Assembly (NCBI GenBank): GCA_013166775.1
Contig: JABLTJ010000037.1
Span: forward strand, 1-50,674
Length of the DNA stretch: 50,674 nt
Direction: 5' to 3'
Source of the DNA: Promethearchaeati archaeon
GTDB lineage: Archaea > Asgardarchaeota > Heimdallarchaeia > Heimdallarchaeales > Heimdallarchaeaceae
Of the stretch, positions 44,201 to 50,674 are shown piece by piece. The notes under the pieces are model-generated. The model saw only the letters and a program-made list of their open reading frames with translations, made no database searches and was not told the origin of the DNA. Each line of letters starts with the position of its first letter. The stretch's first letter is position 1. Position numbers and translations under genes: made by a program.

Positions 44201-45539
44201 AAGCGTAACAATTTTAATGATTTTCATTTACATTGCTGGCTTAGGTCTCATGTTAGGTTTATTTGGAGCAGGATTACTCCTAAAAGAGTTTCATGCTATT
44301 TTAATGATCGCTATCAGTAAAGTAGTCTGGAAGATTAAGAAATCTGTAAAATCTTTTTCCTTAATTGAAGTACGTTCTGATATACATCTGTTTAATAATC
44401 TATTCTTAACTTTCTTTATTTTAGCAGGAATTATTCTACCCTCAATCGTATGTCCAATTTCTGTACAGTATAATTTTGAGAAAGACTCCTATCTTAGAAC
44501 TGGATCTGATATGTATATCTTCAACTGGGAGGATCAAAATCAATCTTTGCTACCAGATATCATGAATCTCCCTAATGTTGAAAGTGTAACAAATATTACC
44601 GCAATAGAAGGAAATTACGAAGGATACAATCTTAACTTCTATTTAATCAATAACACCAAAGACTTTTTATCAACAGCATATCAACCTCCGAAACAACTCT
44701 TTAGCAACTGGGAAGAACGAATCTCGGAAATTGCTGGGACAAATACCATGTTAACAACAACTTATTTCATAAATTCCATGGTTGAAGGACAAAGATTAAG
44801 TTTTACATTCGAAGATTCGGTAGAAGGCATAGATGAAGAATTTGTTATATTAGGGGAATTTGATTATCTTCCAGTATTTTATGAAATTGGTCCTTATACA
44901 GGAGTATCAGGAAGAGAAAGATCCATGATTATGACTGCTCAGAACTTTGCTCTAATTGAAGAATCAGTAAGCAGTAAAGCTTCCTATAAAGATAGGCTTT
45001 TGATTAAACTAAAAAAAGGAGCAGAATTCAGTAGAACAAAAACAACTCTAGAAGAAGAATTTCTTTTAGATGTTAGAGTGGCTAAAGAGGAAATTGCAGA
45101 TGCGCAATTTGCAAGCTACCCATTCTATTCAATGATAGCTGCGGAATTTGTTATCTCAATGTTAATCTGTATAATAGCAATCATTTTCATTAGTATAAGT
45201 AATCCAATTAAGATTCTACAGCATAGAACACATAAACATGATAGACTCAAGAAAATGGGAATATCAACAAAAAGGATTATTAGATTAACAATATGGGAAA
45301 CATTCTTTTCAGGTGTTCTGCCAGGTCTAATTGTTGGAGCTGGAGCAGGTTTAGCATTAATTTACTTATTTATAACTACAACAAAGAAATACTTCTACTC
45401 TGGAATAAACTTTCTTTACATTTTTCCACCTTTATCAATTATTTTGAGCTTTGTAGTTGCACCTTTATTGTTCTATACTATATTCTATTTATCAATGAAA
45501 AGAAATTACGCGAGGTATATGCCCAGAAATATTGAATAG
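41205..45539 (+). CDS. giant FtsX/MacB-type ABC permease
   Basis: 1444 aa. A signal/anchor helix (residues ~7-25) leads into an extracytoplasmic domain of ~410 aa, rich in aromatic residues, with spaced strands that could form a propeller-like fold. A helix at 441-463 follows, then a second (FVNIWIFISSGVTALFI). A double FtsX-like module comes next: helix 518-541, a ~280-aa outer domain, helices near 825-848, 873-900 and 925-945, further helices, a second outer domain (~1085-1300), and three final helices from about 1310. Such permeases move lipoproteins, lipids or peptides, or transmit force outside. The next gene supplies two ATPase domains. Substrate unknown. Confidence 0.8.
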   Translation: MKFKKQALNGILILLILTSTCSIITSIQSDVDNEDTEQLFLISKRENNEESIKSKSITDEFGNFHFVSKISYDNNSFILFHTVNDQVNTLIIEEYEYDFFEVFAFSGGIVLFYAYHNFYGILKFHMYKWSLNSSEDIEILEFNTRLLYPKVYIFMEEDNFHLFITQMYSANPQSEDTDTTIYHYRVFLNGTCTPNNLTPSWTIQNEFDYFIDLDFVDGILYLFYVHIQDFFGFVLPERFYQTIVSSPNSTYESNFMEVDEVGFDKEFFVTEDGYIHLALAREGALYTLDYLINQSISFDMCNISDIGLANYNSFFAIKTDNNYSYIFNSEPHISAENLFKQKSVQSSIIIMTLTDVGFHREIIYLRNLPIEANYHSYHIQKIENEYWTYIHSTILTKKDIERKDIVYSNFIGFFIESTIPLEQNFDLLFHNLRVLTGFQYFWKTIGVYIIGVIGGLALIYIIFRKRINLIVRKSAKFLTKPSDRKLSKFIRIFVNIWIFISSGVTALFILFKTNKKRHFMNLIGMTILAVIVLTSINIYASKQQVITGEYINQINLINDGTPTLSWTLDFDEDLFGERIPLRTDLFNISLEEILTKIKLEQKVLSEVVSGLELSSHMHLASHESGDNSTSWNLPYLILSENYSIIFEESLVSGRLPERKGEIIFNADEANDLGLSIGDNLTSYGAFLLGIDPEFGETNVIVEIVGLYDSLTREEREYICTSNGIAYDAIAQLYPALFEGMVAFTGFGLESLEGLYPYYLGISTQIQFYYDFSQFDSALLSTLREELASLSEGNDHLFGFSSHAVWSFGNELLPVIENLDTKIQSSIFLFFILAVPILYLAIFLIVETNNIYSKNQEEEIFIFQSKGMPNSRIILNYTILKVIEALFATLFGFLISLALTPIFLKIDKFISFQNPSINTNISTVGITFIYTAVILVLVSLPKIIQISRKRRTSEKSPKRIISLLHRIRLMPIIMIAIGAVVLYSSSRLYVMLYQSLEGISSVTILMIFIYIAGLGLMLGLFGAGLLLKEFHAILMIAISKVVWKIKKSVKSFSLIEVRSDIHLFNNLFLTFFILAGIILPSIVCPISVQYNFEKDSYLRTGSDMYIFNWEDQNQSLLPDIMNLPNVESVTNITAIEGNYEGYNLNFYLINNTKDFLSTAYQPPKQLFSNWEERISEIAGTNTMLTTTYFINSMVEGQRLSFTFEDSVEGIDEEFVILGEFDYLPVFYEIGPYTGVSGRERSMIMTAQNFALIEESVSSKASYKDRLLIKLKKGAEFSRTKTTLEEEFLLDVRVAKEEIADAQFASYPFYSMIAAEFVISMLICIIAIIFISISNPIKILQHRTHKHDRLKKMGISTKRIIRLTIWETFFSGVLPGLIVGAGAGLALIYLFITTTKKYFYSGINFLYIFPPLSIILSFVVAPLLFYTIFYLSMKRNYARYMPRNIE

Positions 45540-45543
45540 GTGA
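45538..45543 (+). promoter_or_regulatory. ribosome-binding site of the double-NBD ATPase
   Basis: GGTGAG overlaps the stop of the permease gene and lies 5 bases before ATG 45549, supporting that start over the GTG at 45540 inside it. Translation of the two genes is probably coupled. Confidence 0.55.
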
Positions 45544-45548
45544 GAAAT

Positions 45549-47285
45549 ATGATAAGAGGAGTAGATCTAATAAAAATTTACGAAGATCCTGTTACAGAGT
45601 ATAATGTAGCAGCGTTAAGAGGATTAGATATAGATGTTGATGATGGGGAATTAGTATCTATAATTGGTCCTAGTGGTTCAGGAAAAACAACTCTGATAAA
45701 CATTATTTCAGGAAGAGATATACCAAATGGTGGGTTGCTCATAGTAGATGGGTTAAGAATAGATAAATTAACTGAAAAAGAACGGAGAAGTTTCAGATAT
45801 GAGAACATTGGAATTGTTAATCAATTTGCAAGTCAGAATCTCTTTTCACATCTAACAGTGAGAGAGAATCTAATTATGCCAATGAAATTTAGGTATAAAT
45901 CAAGAAAAGAAGTTAGAGAAGATTTAGAAGAATTACTCCACTTATTCAATATTAAACACATAGAAAATAATAAAGCTTCTAGGATTTCTGGAGGAGAATC
46001 CATGAGATTATCTCTAGCAGCAGCAATGGCTAAGAAACCTAGATTTATTCTTGCTGATGAACCAACAGGAACTCTTGATAGTCAGAATACGTATGATGTC
46101 ATTGATATTCTAAAGAATGTAAACAAAAACATGGGTACAACTATTTTAGTTGTTACGCATGATATAAGATATAGGAATGTTTTCGACAAAAGTCTTACAA
46201 TCAGAGATGGGAGATTGGTTGGAATAGGAAATGAAACTGATAAAAAACAGCTTGATTTCCTAAAAGATTCTTCAGAATTAAATAAAGCATATATTGATTC
46301 TTCTGGATTCATACAAATTCCAGAAAAGATAAAAACATTGATTGCAATGGAAGATGTCGCAGAATTTGATATACATCCCTCTAAGAAATTAGCCATTCTA
46401 TGGAATCCAAAACTTATTCCTAAGGATGAAATTATAGATATATTACAGAAACCTGCTGGAGAGTGGATTGAAGAAAAACAAGAAGATCTAATGTTTGAGG
46501 ATATCGAAGACATATTTTCAAGAGTATTTAAACCAGAAAAAGAAGAATCACCTATTATCAAAATTAAAGGATTGACTAGAAGTTATGAAATATATGGGAA
46601 AAAGTATCCAGTAATTAAGGGCATAGATTTAGAGATTAACAAAGGTGATTTCATTTTTATTTCAGGTCCTTCAGGTGTTGGAAAGACCACTTTGCTAAAT
46701 CTGATAGCAGGACTTATACGTCCAGATGAAGGGAAAATCACAATAAAGAATTTTTCGTACAACAATAAAAATGACACAGCTATATCAGATTTCAGACTTG
46801 AAAATATTGCTTATATAACGCAATATCACTCGTTATTTGAACCTATTCCTTTGAAAGAAAATCTGCAGATTCCTTATCTATTCTTGAAAAAACCTTATGA
46901 TCAGATTTTTGGAGATGATGTTTCAAAAAGATGTCATATTTTTCATAAAAGAGATCAGTATCCTAATGAGTTAAGTGCAGGGGAAAAGCAAAGAGCAACC
47001 TTATCCTTGGCTTTGACTAGAAAAACACCAATCTTACTTGCTGATGAACCAACAGCGAATCTTGATTCAGAATTAGCAAGGGCCCTCATGAATGTTCTTA
47101 TGGATGTCGTAGAAAAGTTCAACGCAACATTCATCATGTGTTCTCATGATCTTTCACTTCTACGTTCAGGTTTTAGACATATTAAACTATCAGACGGAAT
47201 TGTTACTGAAGATACTCGAATGACAAAAAATAAGCTGAAAAAAACAATCAATGAATACTTACAGATTGAGAATAATAAGAAATAA
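45549..47285 (+). CDS. ABC ATPase with two nucleotide-binding domains
   Basis: About 578 aa. NBD1 (residues ~1-220) has Walker A GPSGSGKTT, a signature like ISGGESMRL and Walker B FILADEPTGTLD. NBD2 (~340-575) has Walker A GPSGVGKTT, signature LSAGEKQRATL and Walker B ILLADEPTANLD. Both look competent. The domains are of the LolD/MacB class that serves FtsX-type permeases, and the preceding gene provides that permease. The ORF could open at a GTG at 45540, directly after the permease stop, but GGTGAG at 45538-45543 is better read as the ribosome-binding site for ATG 45549. Confidence 0.92.
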   Translation: MIRGVDLIKIYEDPVTEYNVAALRGLDIDVDDGELVSIIGPSGSGKTTLINIISGRDIPNGGLLIVDGLRIDKLTEKERRSFRYENIGIVNQFASQNLFSHLTVRENLIMPMKFRYKSRKEVREDLEELLHLFNIKHIENNKASRISGGESMRLSLAAAMAKKPRFILADEPTGTLDSQNTYDVIDILKNVNKNMGTTILVVTHDIRYRNVFDKSLTIRDGRLVGIGNETDKKQLDFLKDSSELNKAYIDSSGFIQIPEKIKTLIAMEDVAEFDIHPSKKLAILWNPKLIPKDEIIDILQKPAGEWIEEKQEDLMFEDIEDIFSRVFKPEKEESPIIKIKGLTRSYEIYGKKYPVIKGIDLEINKGDFIFISGPSGVGKTTLLNLIAGLIRPDEGKITIKNFSYNNKNDTAISDFRLENIAYITQYHSLFEPIPLKENLQIPYLFLKKPYDQIFGDDVSKRCHIFHKRDQYPNELSAGEKQRATLSLALTRKTPILLADEPTANLDSELARALMNVLMDVVEKFNATFIMCSHDLSLLRSGFRHIKLSDGIVTEDTRMTKNKLKKTINEYLQIENNKK

Positions 47286-47307
47286 TATACTTCCAACTTC
47301 TCTTCTG

Positions 47308-47313
47308 TTTTTT
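47308..47313 (+). terminator. oligo-T stretch after the ABC operon
   Basis: A run of six T lies 22 bases past the ATPase stop and follows pyrimidine-rich DNA. Archaeal transcription often ends at such runs. There is no strong hairpin. Confidence 0.25.
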
Positions 47314-47366
47314 CAATAAATAGAATAACTTAATACTATGAATGAAATATTTCTGATGACCTTAAA

Positions 47367-48911
47367 ATGAAATACTATCTTGAAGCACATTTTAATCTAA
47401 GCGGATATATTCCAGAGGAGAGCAAAGATGAACTTCAAAAAATCTTCAATGAGTTTGTTACAAAAACTAACGAGACAAGATTAGAAGGAAATTTTGAAAT
47501 CCAAAAGTGGGAATCAAAGGAGAACAAACTTTTTCTAAAGATTGACTCAGAAGATTCTCTATCACCTCATGTAGCTATCTTAAGATTAAGGAAACAACTA
47601 TCCAATCAATTTGGGAAGAAATATCGTTTAGGAGTAAGAGGATTCAATTTTGACAAGTACACTATTGAGAATAAGATTGAAGACTTTCCTACCTCAGAGT
47701 TTACTCTACCATTGACCAAGAAATTAGATTTCAAAGAACAGAATGGGAAGAAATGGGTCAAGATAGAGATAGATCCTGAAATCGAAGAAGATTTCATCGA
47801 AAAAGGAGCTATTGAAAGAATTGTTCGTAGGGTTGGAGAAAAAATCTCCAAACAGCTTTATGGTTCTAAGAAAGAACATCATGAAATTGTATGGTACAGT
47901 GGAAAGAAAGAACTCCACACAGATGAAAATCCCACTCAATTAATGCAAAAAGCAAATTGGATTCAACGAACAAATTATCGTAACCAATGGATCCTATCTC
48001 CTACATTAACAACGTTAGCTGAAGCATTAAAACAAATAATGGTAGATCAAATTTACAAACCATTAGGATTTGACCAAATGATGATCCCAAAACTTGTGGA
48101 TTGGTCAGTTTGGATGCGATCAGAACATGCTGAAGGGATTTATCAAGGAGGATTTGAACCTTATTTTGTTGTTCAACCAAAAGAACCAACACCTGAATAT
48201 TTCGAGGAAATAGCAGATTATATTACAATAACGAAAACAATACCATCAGAAAAACTAGCTGAGAAAGTAACTGCGCCAATAGGAGGGCTTTCTTATGCTC
48301 AATGTCCTCCATTCTGGGTTTGGTTACAAGGTAAAACTCTAGCTAAGGAAAGTCTACCAATCAAAATTTATGACTGGTCTGGTCCAACATATAGGTATGA
48401 ATCTGGTTCAGCTTATGGATTTGAGAGAGTTGATGAACTTCATCGTATAGAAACTCTATTCATTGGTTCTCCTGAACAAACAAAGAAAATTGGTGGAGAA
48501 GTACGTGAAAAACTTCGTCTGATTTTTGATGAAGTACTCGATTTAGAAGTAAGAGAAGCTAGAGTAATGCCATGGTGGTTACAACAATCACACAAAGAAG
48601 AAGAAATGGATGCTGAAGAAGAACTTGTTGTAGGAACAATAGATTTCGAAGCTTACATGCCTTATAGAGGAAAGCGAGAAGATAGTGAATGGTTAGAGAT
48701 GCAGAATGTATCGGTGATTGGCCACAAGTATCCAAAGGGTTTCTCAGTAAAAGCTGAAGAGAATATTGAACTCTGGAGTGGATGTTGCGGTGGATCATTT
48801 GAAAGATTTCTTACAGCTTTCATAGCTCAAAAAGGAATAGACCAGAGCAAATGGCCTGAATCTTTCTTGAAATATATAGATAAGCTTCCAGAACCAATTA
48901 AGTTTCACTGA
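47367..48911 (+). CDS. serS: methanogen-type (class II atypical) seryl-tRNA synthetase
   Basis: 514 aa. It belongs to the rare zinc-dependent SerRS form best known from methanogens, not the common SerRS. The zinc-site residues of the Methanosarcina enzyme (Cys306, Glu355, Cys461) correspond to C313 in AQCPPFWVW, E362 in ELHRIETLF and C473 or C474 in SGCCGGSFERFL; the first two keep a constant offset of 7. Motif 2 (YRYESGSAYGFERVDELHR) and motif 3 (GGSFERFLTAF) of class II synthetases are present. The N-terminal ~160 aa are the tRNA-binding domain peculiar to this form. Whether the genome also has a standard SerRS cannot be seen here. The last 14 bases overlap the convergent methyltransferase. 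Confidence 0.9.
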   Translation: MKYYLEAHFNLSGYIPEESKDELQKIFNEFVTKTNETRLEGNFEIQKWESKENKLFLKIDSEDSLSPHVAILRLRKQLSNQFGKKYRLGVRGFNFDKYTIENKIEDFPTSEFTLPLTKKLDFKEQNGKKWVKIEIDPEIEEDFIEKGAIERIVRRVGEKISKQLYGSKKEHHEIVWYSGKKELHTDENPTQLMQKANWIQRTNYRNQWILSPTLTTLAEALKQIMVDQIYKPLGFDQMMIPKLVDWSVWMRSEHAEGIYQGGFEPYFVVQPKEPTPEYFEEIADYITITKTIPSEKLAEKVTAPIGGLSYAQCPPFWVWLQGKTLAKESLPIKIYDWSGPTYRYESGSAYGFERVDELHRIETLFIGSPEQTKKIGGEVREKLRLIFDEVLDLEVREARVMPWWLQQSHKEEEMDAEEELVVGTIDFEAYMPYRGKREDSEWLEMQNVSVIGHKYPKGFSVKAEENIELWSGCCGGSFERFLTAFIAQKGIDQSKWPESFLKYIDKLPEPIKFH

Positions 48912-49686
48912 TCTTATTCAGTTTTTGCTTGAAGTATAATTGTTGAGCATTTGTTTTCTTTTCATTGATTTTTTGAGCAACAGTTTGTATTGCATTATTT
49001 TCAAGTATCATTTCTTCTATCTTGAAACCGTTTATTGTGAGAAATAACCGCAATTCATCTTCAGTAAATGCTCTTAACATGATTTCATCTTCGAAAGTCT
49101 GCTTCTTTTCGCCTTCTTCTACTTCATATTTAGCATTCCATTTCCAGGTCCAACCATGTTCTAAATCGAAAGAGGTCTTACTTTTTCTCGAATACTTTCT
49201 TCCATCATAATTTGCTTTGTGTGACATTTCCTCTTTAAATGCAGTAAAGATTTCATATGCATTGAAATTATCAAACACAAGCCAACCTTCTTTCTGTAGA
49301 ACCTCATGAATAGAATTTAGTGCAAACATTACATCATGATTAGTAGTCATATGTGTAAAGGTTCTACCAGTTACAATAACAGCTTCATATTCCTCATCTA
49401 GTTCCAAATTCCTCATATCTCCACGAATGAAATTGCCATCAGGAACCATTTCTTTTGCAAGTTCAATCATTTCTTTCGATATGTCAAGACCTGTATAATC
49501 ATATTTGTGCTCAATAAAAAATTTGGCTAGATTCCCGCTTCCACATCCTATTTCTAGGATTTTACGGCAATTCAGTTTTGACAAATGTTTGTGATAGAGT
49601 TTGAAACCTTCTTCATAATTGAAGATTGATTGATACATTTCATGGTAAACTCTTGCAAATTCAGAATAGATTTTCATGACTTTCAT
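48898..49686 (-). CDS. SAM-dependent methyltransferase (class I)
   Basis: 262 aa. ILEIGCGSGNLAKFF at residues ~44-58 is motif I of the Rossmann methyltransferase fold, followed by YTGLDISKEMIELA (acidic SAM contact) and AVIVTGRTFTHMTT. A DUF4942- or UbiE-like assignment cannot be made, so the substrate is unknown. The C-terminal third (DEIMLRAFTEDELRLFLTIN) has the typical cap helices. ATG 49686 has a second in-frame ATG at 49677. TTTATATA on the minus strand at 49709-49716 is about 26 bases upstream of the first. Confidence 0.82.
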   Translation of the reverse strand: MKVMKIYSEFARVYHEMYQSIFNYEEGFKLYHKHLSKLNCRKILEIGCGSGNLAKFFIEHKYDYTGLDISKEMIELAKEMVPDGNFIRGDMRNLELDEEYEAVIVTGRTFTHMTTNHDVMFALNSIHEVLQKEGWLVFDNFNAYEIFTAFKEEMSHKANYDGRKYSRKSKTSFDLEHGWTWKWNAKYEVEEGEKKQTFEDEIMLRAFTEDELRLFLTINGFKIEEMILENNAIQTVAQKINEKKTNAQQLYFKQKLNKISET

Positions 49687-49708
49687 TAAATATTTGTTTT
49701 TGTCTTTC

Positions 49709-49716
49709 TATATAAA
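49709..49716 (-). promoter_or_regulatory. TATA-like box of the methyltransferase
   Basis: On the minus strand TTTATATA is centred about 26 bases before the ATG at 49686, fitting a leaderless transcript. Confidence 0.45.
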
Positions 49717-49780
49717 TCTCATTCTCAAAGAGTTTAACCTTGAGTAGAGTACTCTTAATTCTCTCTAAATACTTTTAAGA

Positions 49781-49794
49781 TTTAAATTTTATAA
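49781..49794 (+). promoter_or_regulatory. TATA-like box of the interrupted membrane gene
   Basis: TTTAAATTTTATAA ends 7 bases before the ATG at 49802, with its centre about 15-20 bases away. It supports 49802 as the original start of the interrupted gene. Confidence 0.35.
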
Positions 49795-49801
49795 CTATTC
49801 A

Positions 49802-50208
49802 ATGTTCTCTGCAAGAGTTAAGAAAATTATATTGCGTTCTCTGTTACTATTGTAGTAATTTTCACACTAAGTATAGTATTAGCTGCAAGAGATTCAGAAG
49901 CATTTTTTGGGATAGGATTAGGTTTTACTCCAGTATTTGGAGGTATTTTCAGGAGTGCTTTCATAAATAAGAAAGATGTAGCGTCTATCATTGGAATAAT
50001 GTTTGTTTTAGATTCATTTGTATTTGGTCCCATAATTCATGAAGTATGGTATGTAATGACATTTTCATCTGATTATTTATTTGGTATGATGATGGGAATG
50101 ATAGCTGGAGGAATTATGGTTATTGTAGGTTTCTTAACACTTCTTTTAAGACACATAATAGAAAAAAAATGGTTAGCAAATAAAACATCAGATAGTAATA
50201 ATCAATAG
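49802..50208 (+). pseudogene. small polytopic membrane protein interrupted by a one-base deletion
   Basis: Two reading frames join into one plausible protein. From ATG 49802 the sequence reads MFSARVKK and then shifts. In the other frame YIAFSVTIVVIFTLSIVLA follows and continues unbroken to the stop at 50206-50208. One extra A in the AAAA run at 49823-49826 would restore a single 135-aa protein with about four membrane helices and a polar C-terminal tail. The part after 49999 alone would be a 69-aa remnant. A sequencing or assembly error in a homopolymer is as likely as a real mutation. I do not recognise the family. Confidence 0.55.
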
Positions 50209-50401
50209 TATCTGTTAAGATTTGGATGAATTTAAATGTACATAAAAAATATACTTTAATCAAAAAGCTAATAGTGTTATGTAAAAAAGGTTAGAAAATA
50301 ATTTCTATCCCAATTTAGTTTAATCATACCCTTAGTTTTTGTGATGAGTTTGATGATTAACATGAAAAAGAAAAGGGTTTCAAATTTGATTCTTTGTAAA
50401 T

Positions 50402-50413
50402 ATCTTTTTTTTT
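50402..50413 (+). terminator. T-run in the 213-bp intergenic region
   Basis: A T-rich run including nine consecutive T lies about 200 bases past the plus-strand membrane gene and just before the stop of the convergent partial gene. It may act as an archaeal oligo-T terminator for the plus strand. The rest of 50209-50421 is AT-rich and shows nothing else. Confidence 0.25.
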
Positions 50414-50421
50414 ATTTTAAT

Positions 50422-50674
50422 TTAACCAATACATATTTCAGGATGAAATATAAACAAGAATATTCCAATTATAACTAAAATACCAAAAACACTCACTGTG
50501 ACAATTATACCATATCCTAGAATTGAATTTAATATGAGGGATAATGAAATAAGTCGTCTATTAATAATCTTAAGTTCATCATCCTTTTTTTTCAAATTGT
50601 ACAAGAAAATGATAAAGCTTAGAGCAAATATTATCCATGAAATTATAAGAATTGGAATAAGATAAGGTCTAGTC
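50422..50674 (-). CDS. partial membrane protein, cut by the right edge
   Basis: The minus-strand frame is open from the window's right edge to a stop at 50422, giving 84 residues. Three features are visible: a hydrophobic segment at the edge (YLIPILIISWIIFALSFIIF), a charged stretch (KKKDDELKIINRR), and a long hydrophobic segment (LGYGIIVTVSVFGILVIIG) with a short tail containing one cysteine. The N-terminus is missing, so the family cannot be named. A TTG at 50604 could be a start, but the open frame upstream of it is hydrophobic and protein-like, so I read the gene as continuing beyond the edge. Confidence 0.5.
   Translation of the reverse strand, partial: TRPYLIPILIISWIIFALSFIIFLYNLKKKDDELKIINRRLISLSLILNSILGYGIIVTVSVFGILVIIGIFLFIFHPEICIG

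Noticed and set aside
46082..46561. A 159-codon minus-strand frame.
   Set aside because: It is antisense to the double ATPase between its two nucleotide-binding domains and has a serine-rich composition typical of shadow frames.
50360..50480. A short plus-strand ORF starting ATGAAAAAGAAAAGG near 50363, about 39 codons.
   Set aside because: It is low-complexity, antisense to the partial membrane protein at the right edge, and runs through a long T-stretch; probably chance.

Overview
The window is about 50.7 kb of low-GC DNA (roughly one third G+C by eye), densely coding on both strands. It looks archaeal. The wyosine-synthesis enzyme has the archaeal TYW1 cysteine pattern, the seryl-tRNA synthetase is the rare methanogen-type form, there are two tungsten aldehyde ferredoxin oxidoreductases, and several genes have a TATA-like box about 20-28 bp before the start codon, as in leaderless archaeal transcription. 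Several longin-type domain proteins, three of them fused to TPR arrays, together with HEAT-repeat proteins and small membrane zinc-ribbon proteins, make an Asgard archaeon my best guess. That is an inference and cannot be proved from this window.

Layout. Positions 1-85 are GC-rich and unlike the rest, probably a foreign or chimeric contig end. From 212 to 8182 lies a surface-glycan region. An rmlA-rmlC-rmlD-rmlB set makes dTDP-L-rhamnose and is followed by a glycosyltransferase; on the opposite strand are two more glycosyltransferases around a PAPS-type sulfotransferase. A GT-C membrane glycosyltransferase (9290-10561) may belong to the same pathway. The combination suggests a sulfated, rhamnose-containing cell-surface glycan. 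From 10.6 to 14.5 kb are an MFS transporter fused to a PhoU/DUF47-like domain and a secreted, membrane-anchored metzincin protease.

The most distinctive region is 14.5-23.6 kb. Three consecutive paralogous proteins of about 680 aa have N-terminal TPR arrays and a C-terminal longin-like domain. They are followed divergently by a solitary Eco57I-like adenine DNA methyltransferase and then a stand-alone longin-type protein. A ribbon-helix-helix regulator and a dyad-rich non-coding stretch of about 500 bp (23.9-24.4 kb) come next.

From 24.4 to 40.9 kb are mostly single genes: GNAT acetyltransferase, two HEAT-repeat proteins, TYW1, GtrA, two membrane zinc-ribbon proteins, two tandem AORs, a small possible TBP-half protein, a YdjM-like membrane hydrolase, a 2-hydroxyacid dehydrogenase and an MFS transporter. 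From 41.2 to 47.3 kb is a two-gene ABC system: a 1444-aa FtsX-type permease with a large extracytoplasmic N-terminus and an ATPase carrying two nucleotide-binding domains. The right end carries the methanogen-type SerRS, a methyltransferase, a small membrane protein interrupted by an apparent one-base deletion, and a membrane protein cut by the window edge.

I saw no tRNA, rRNA, CRISPR array or insertion sequence. Convergent genes repeatedly end within a few bases of each other or overlap.
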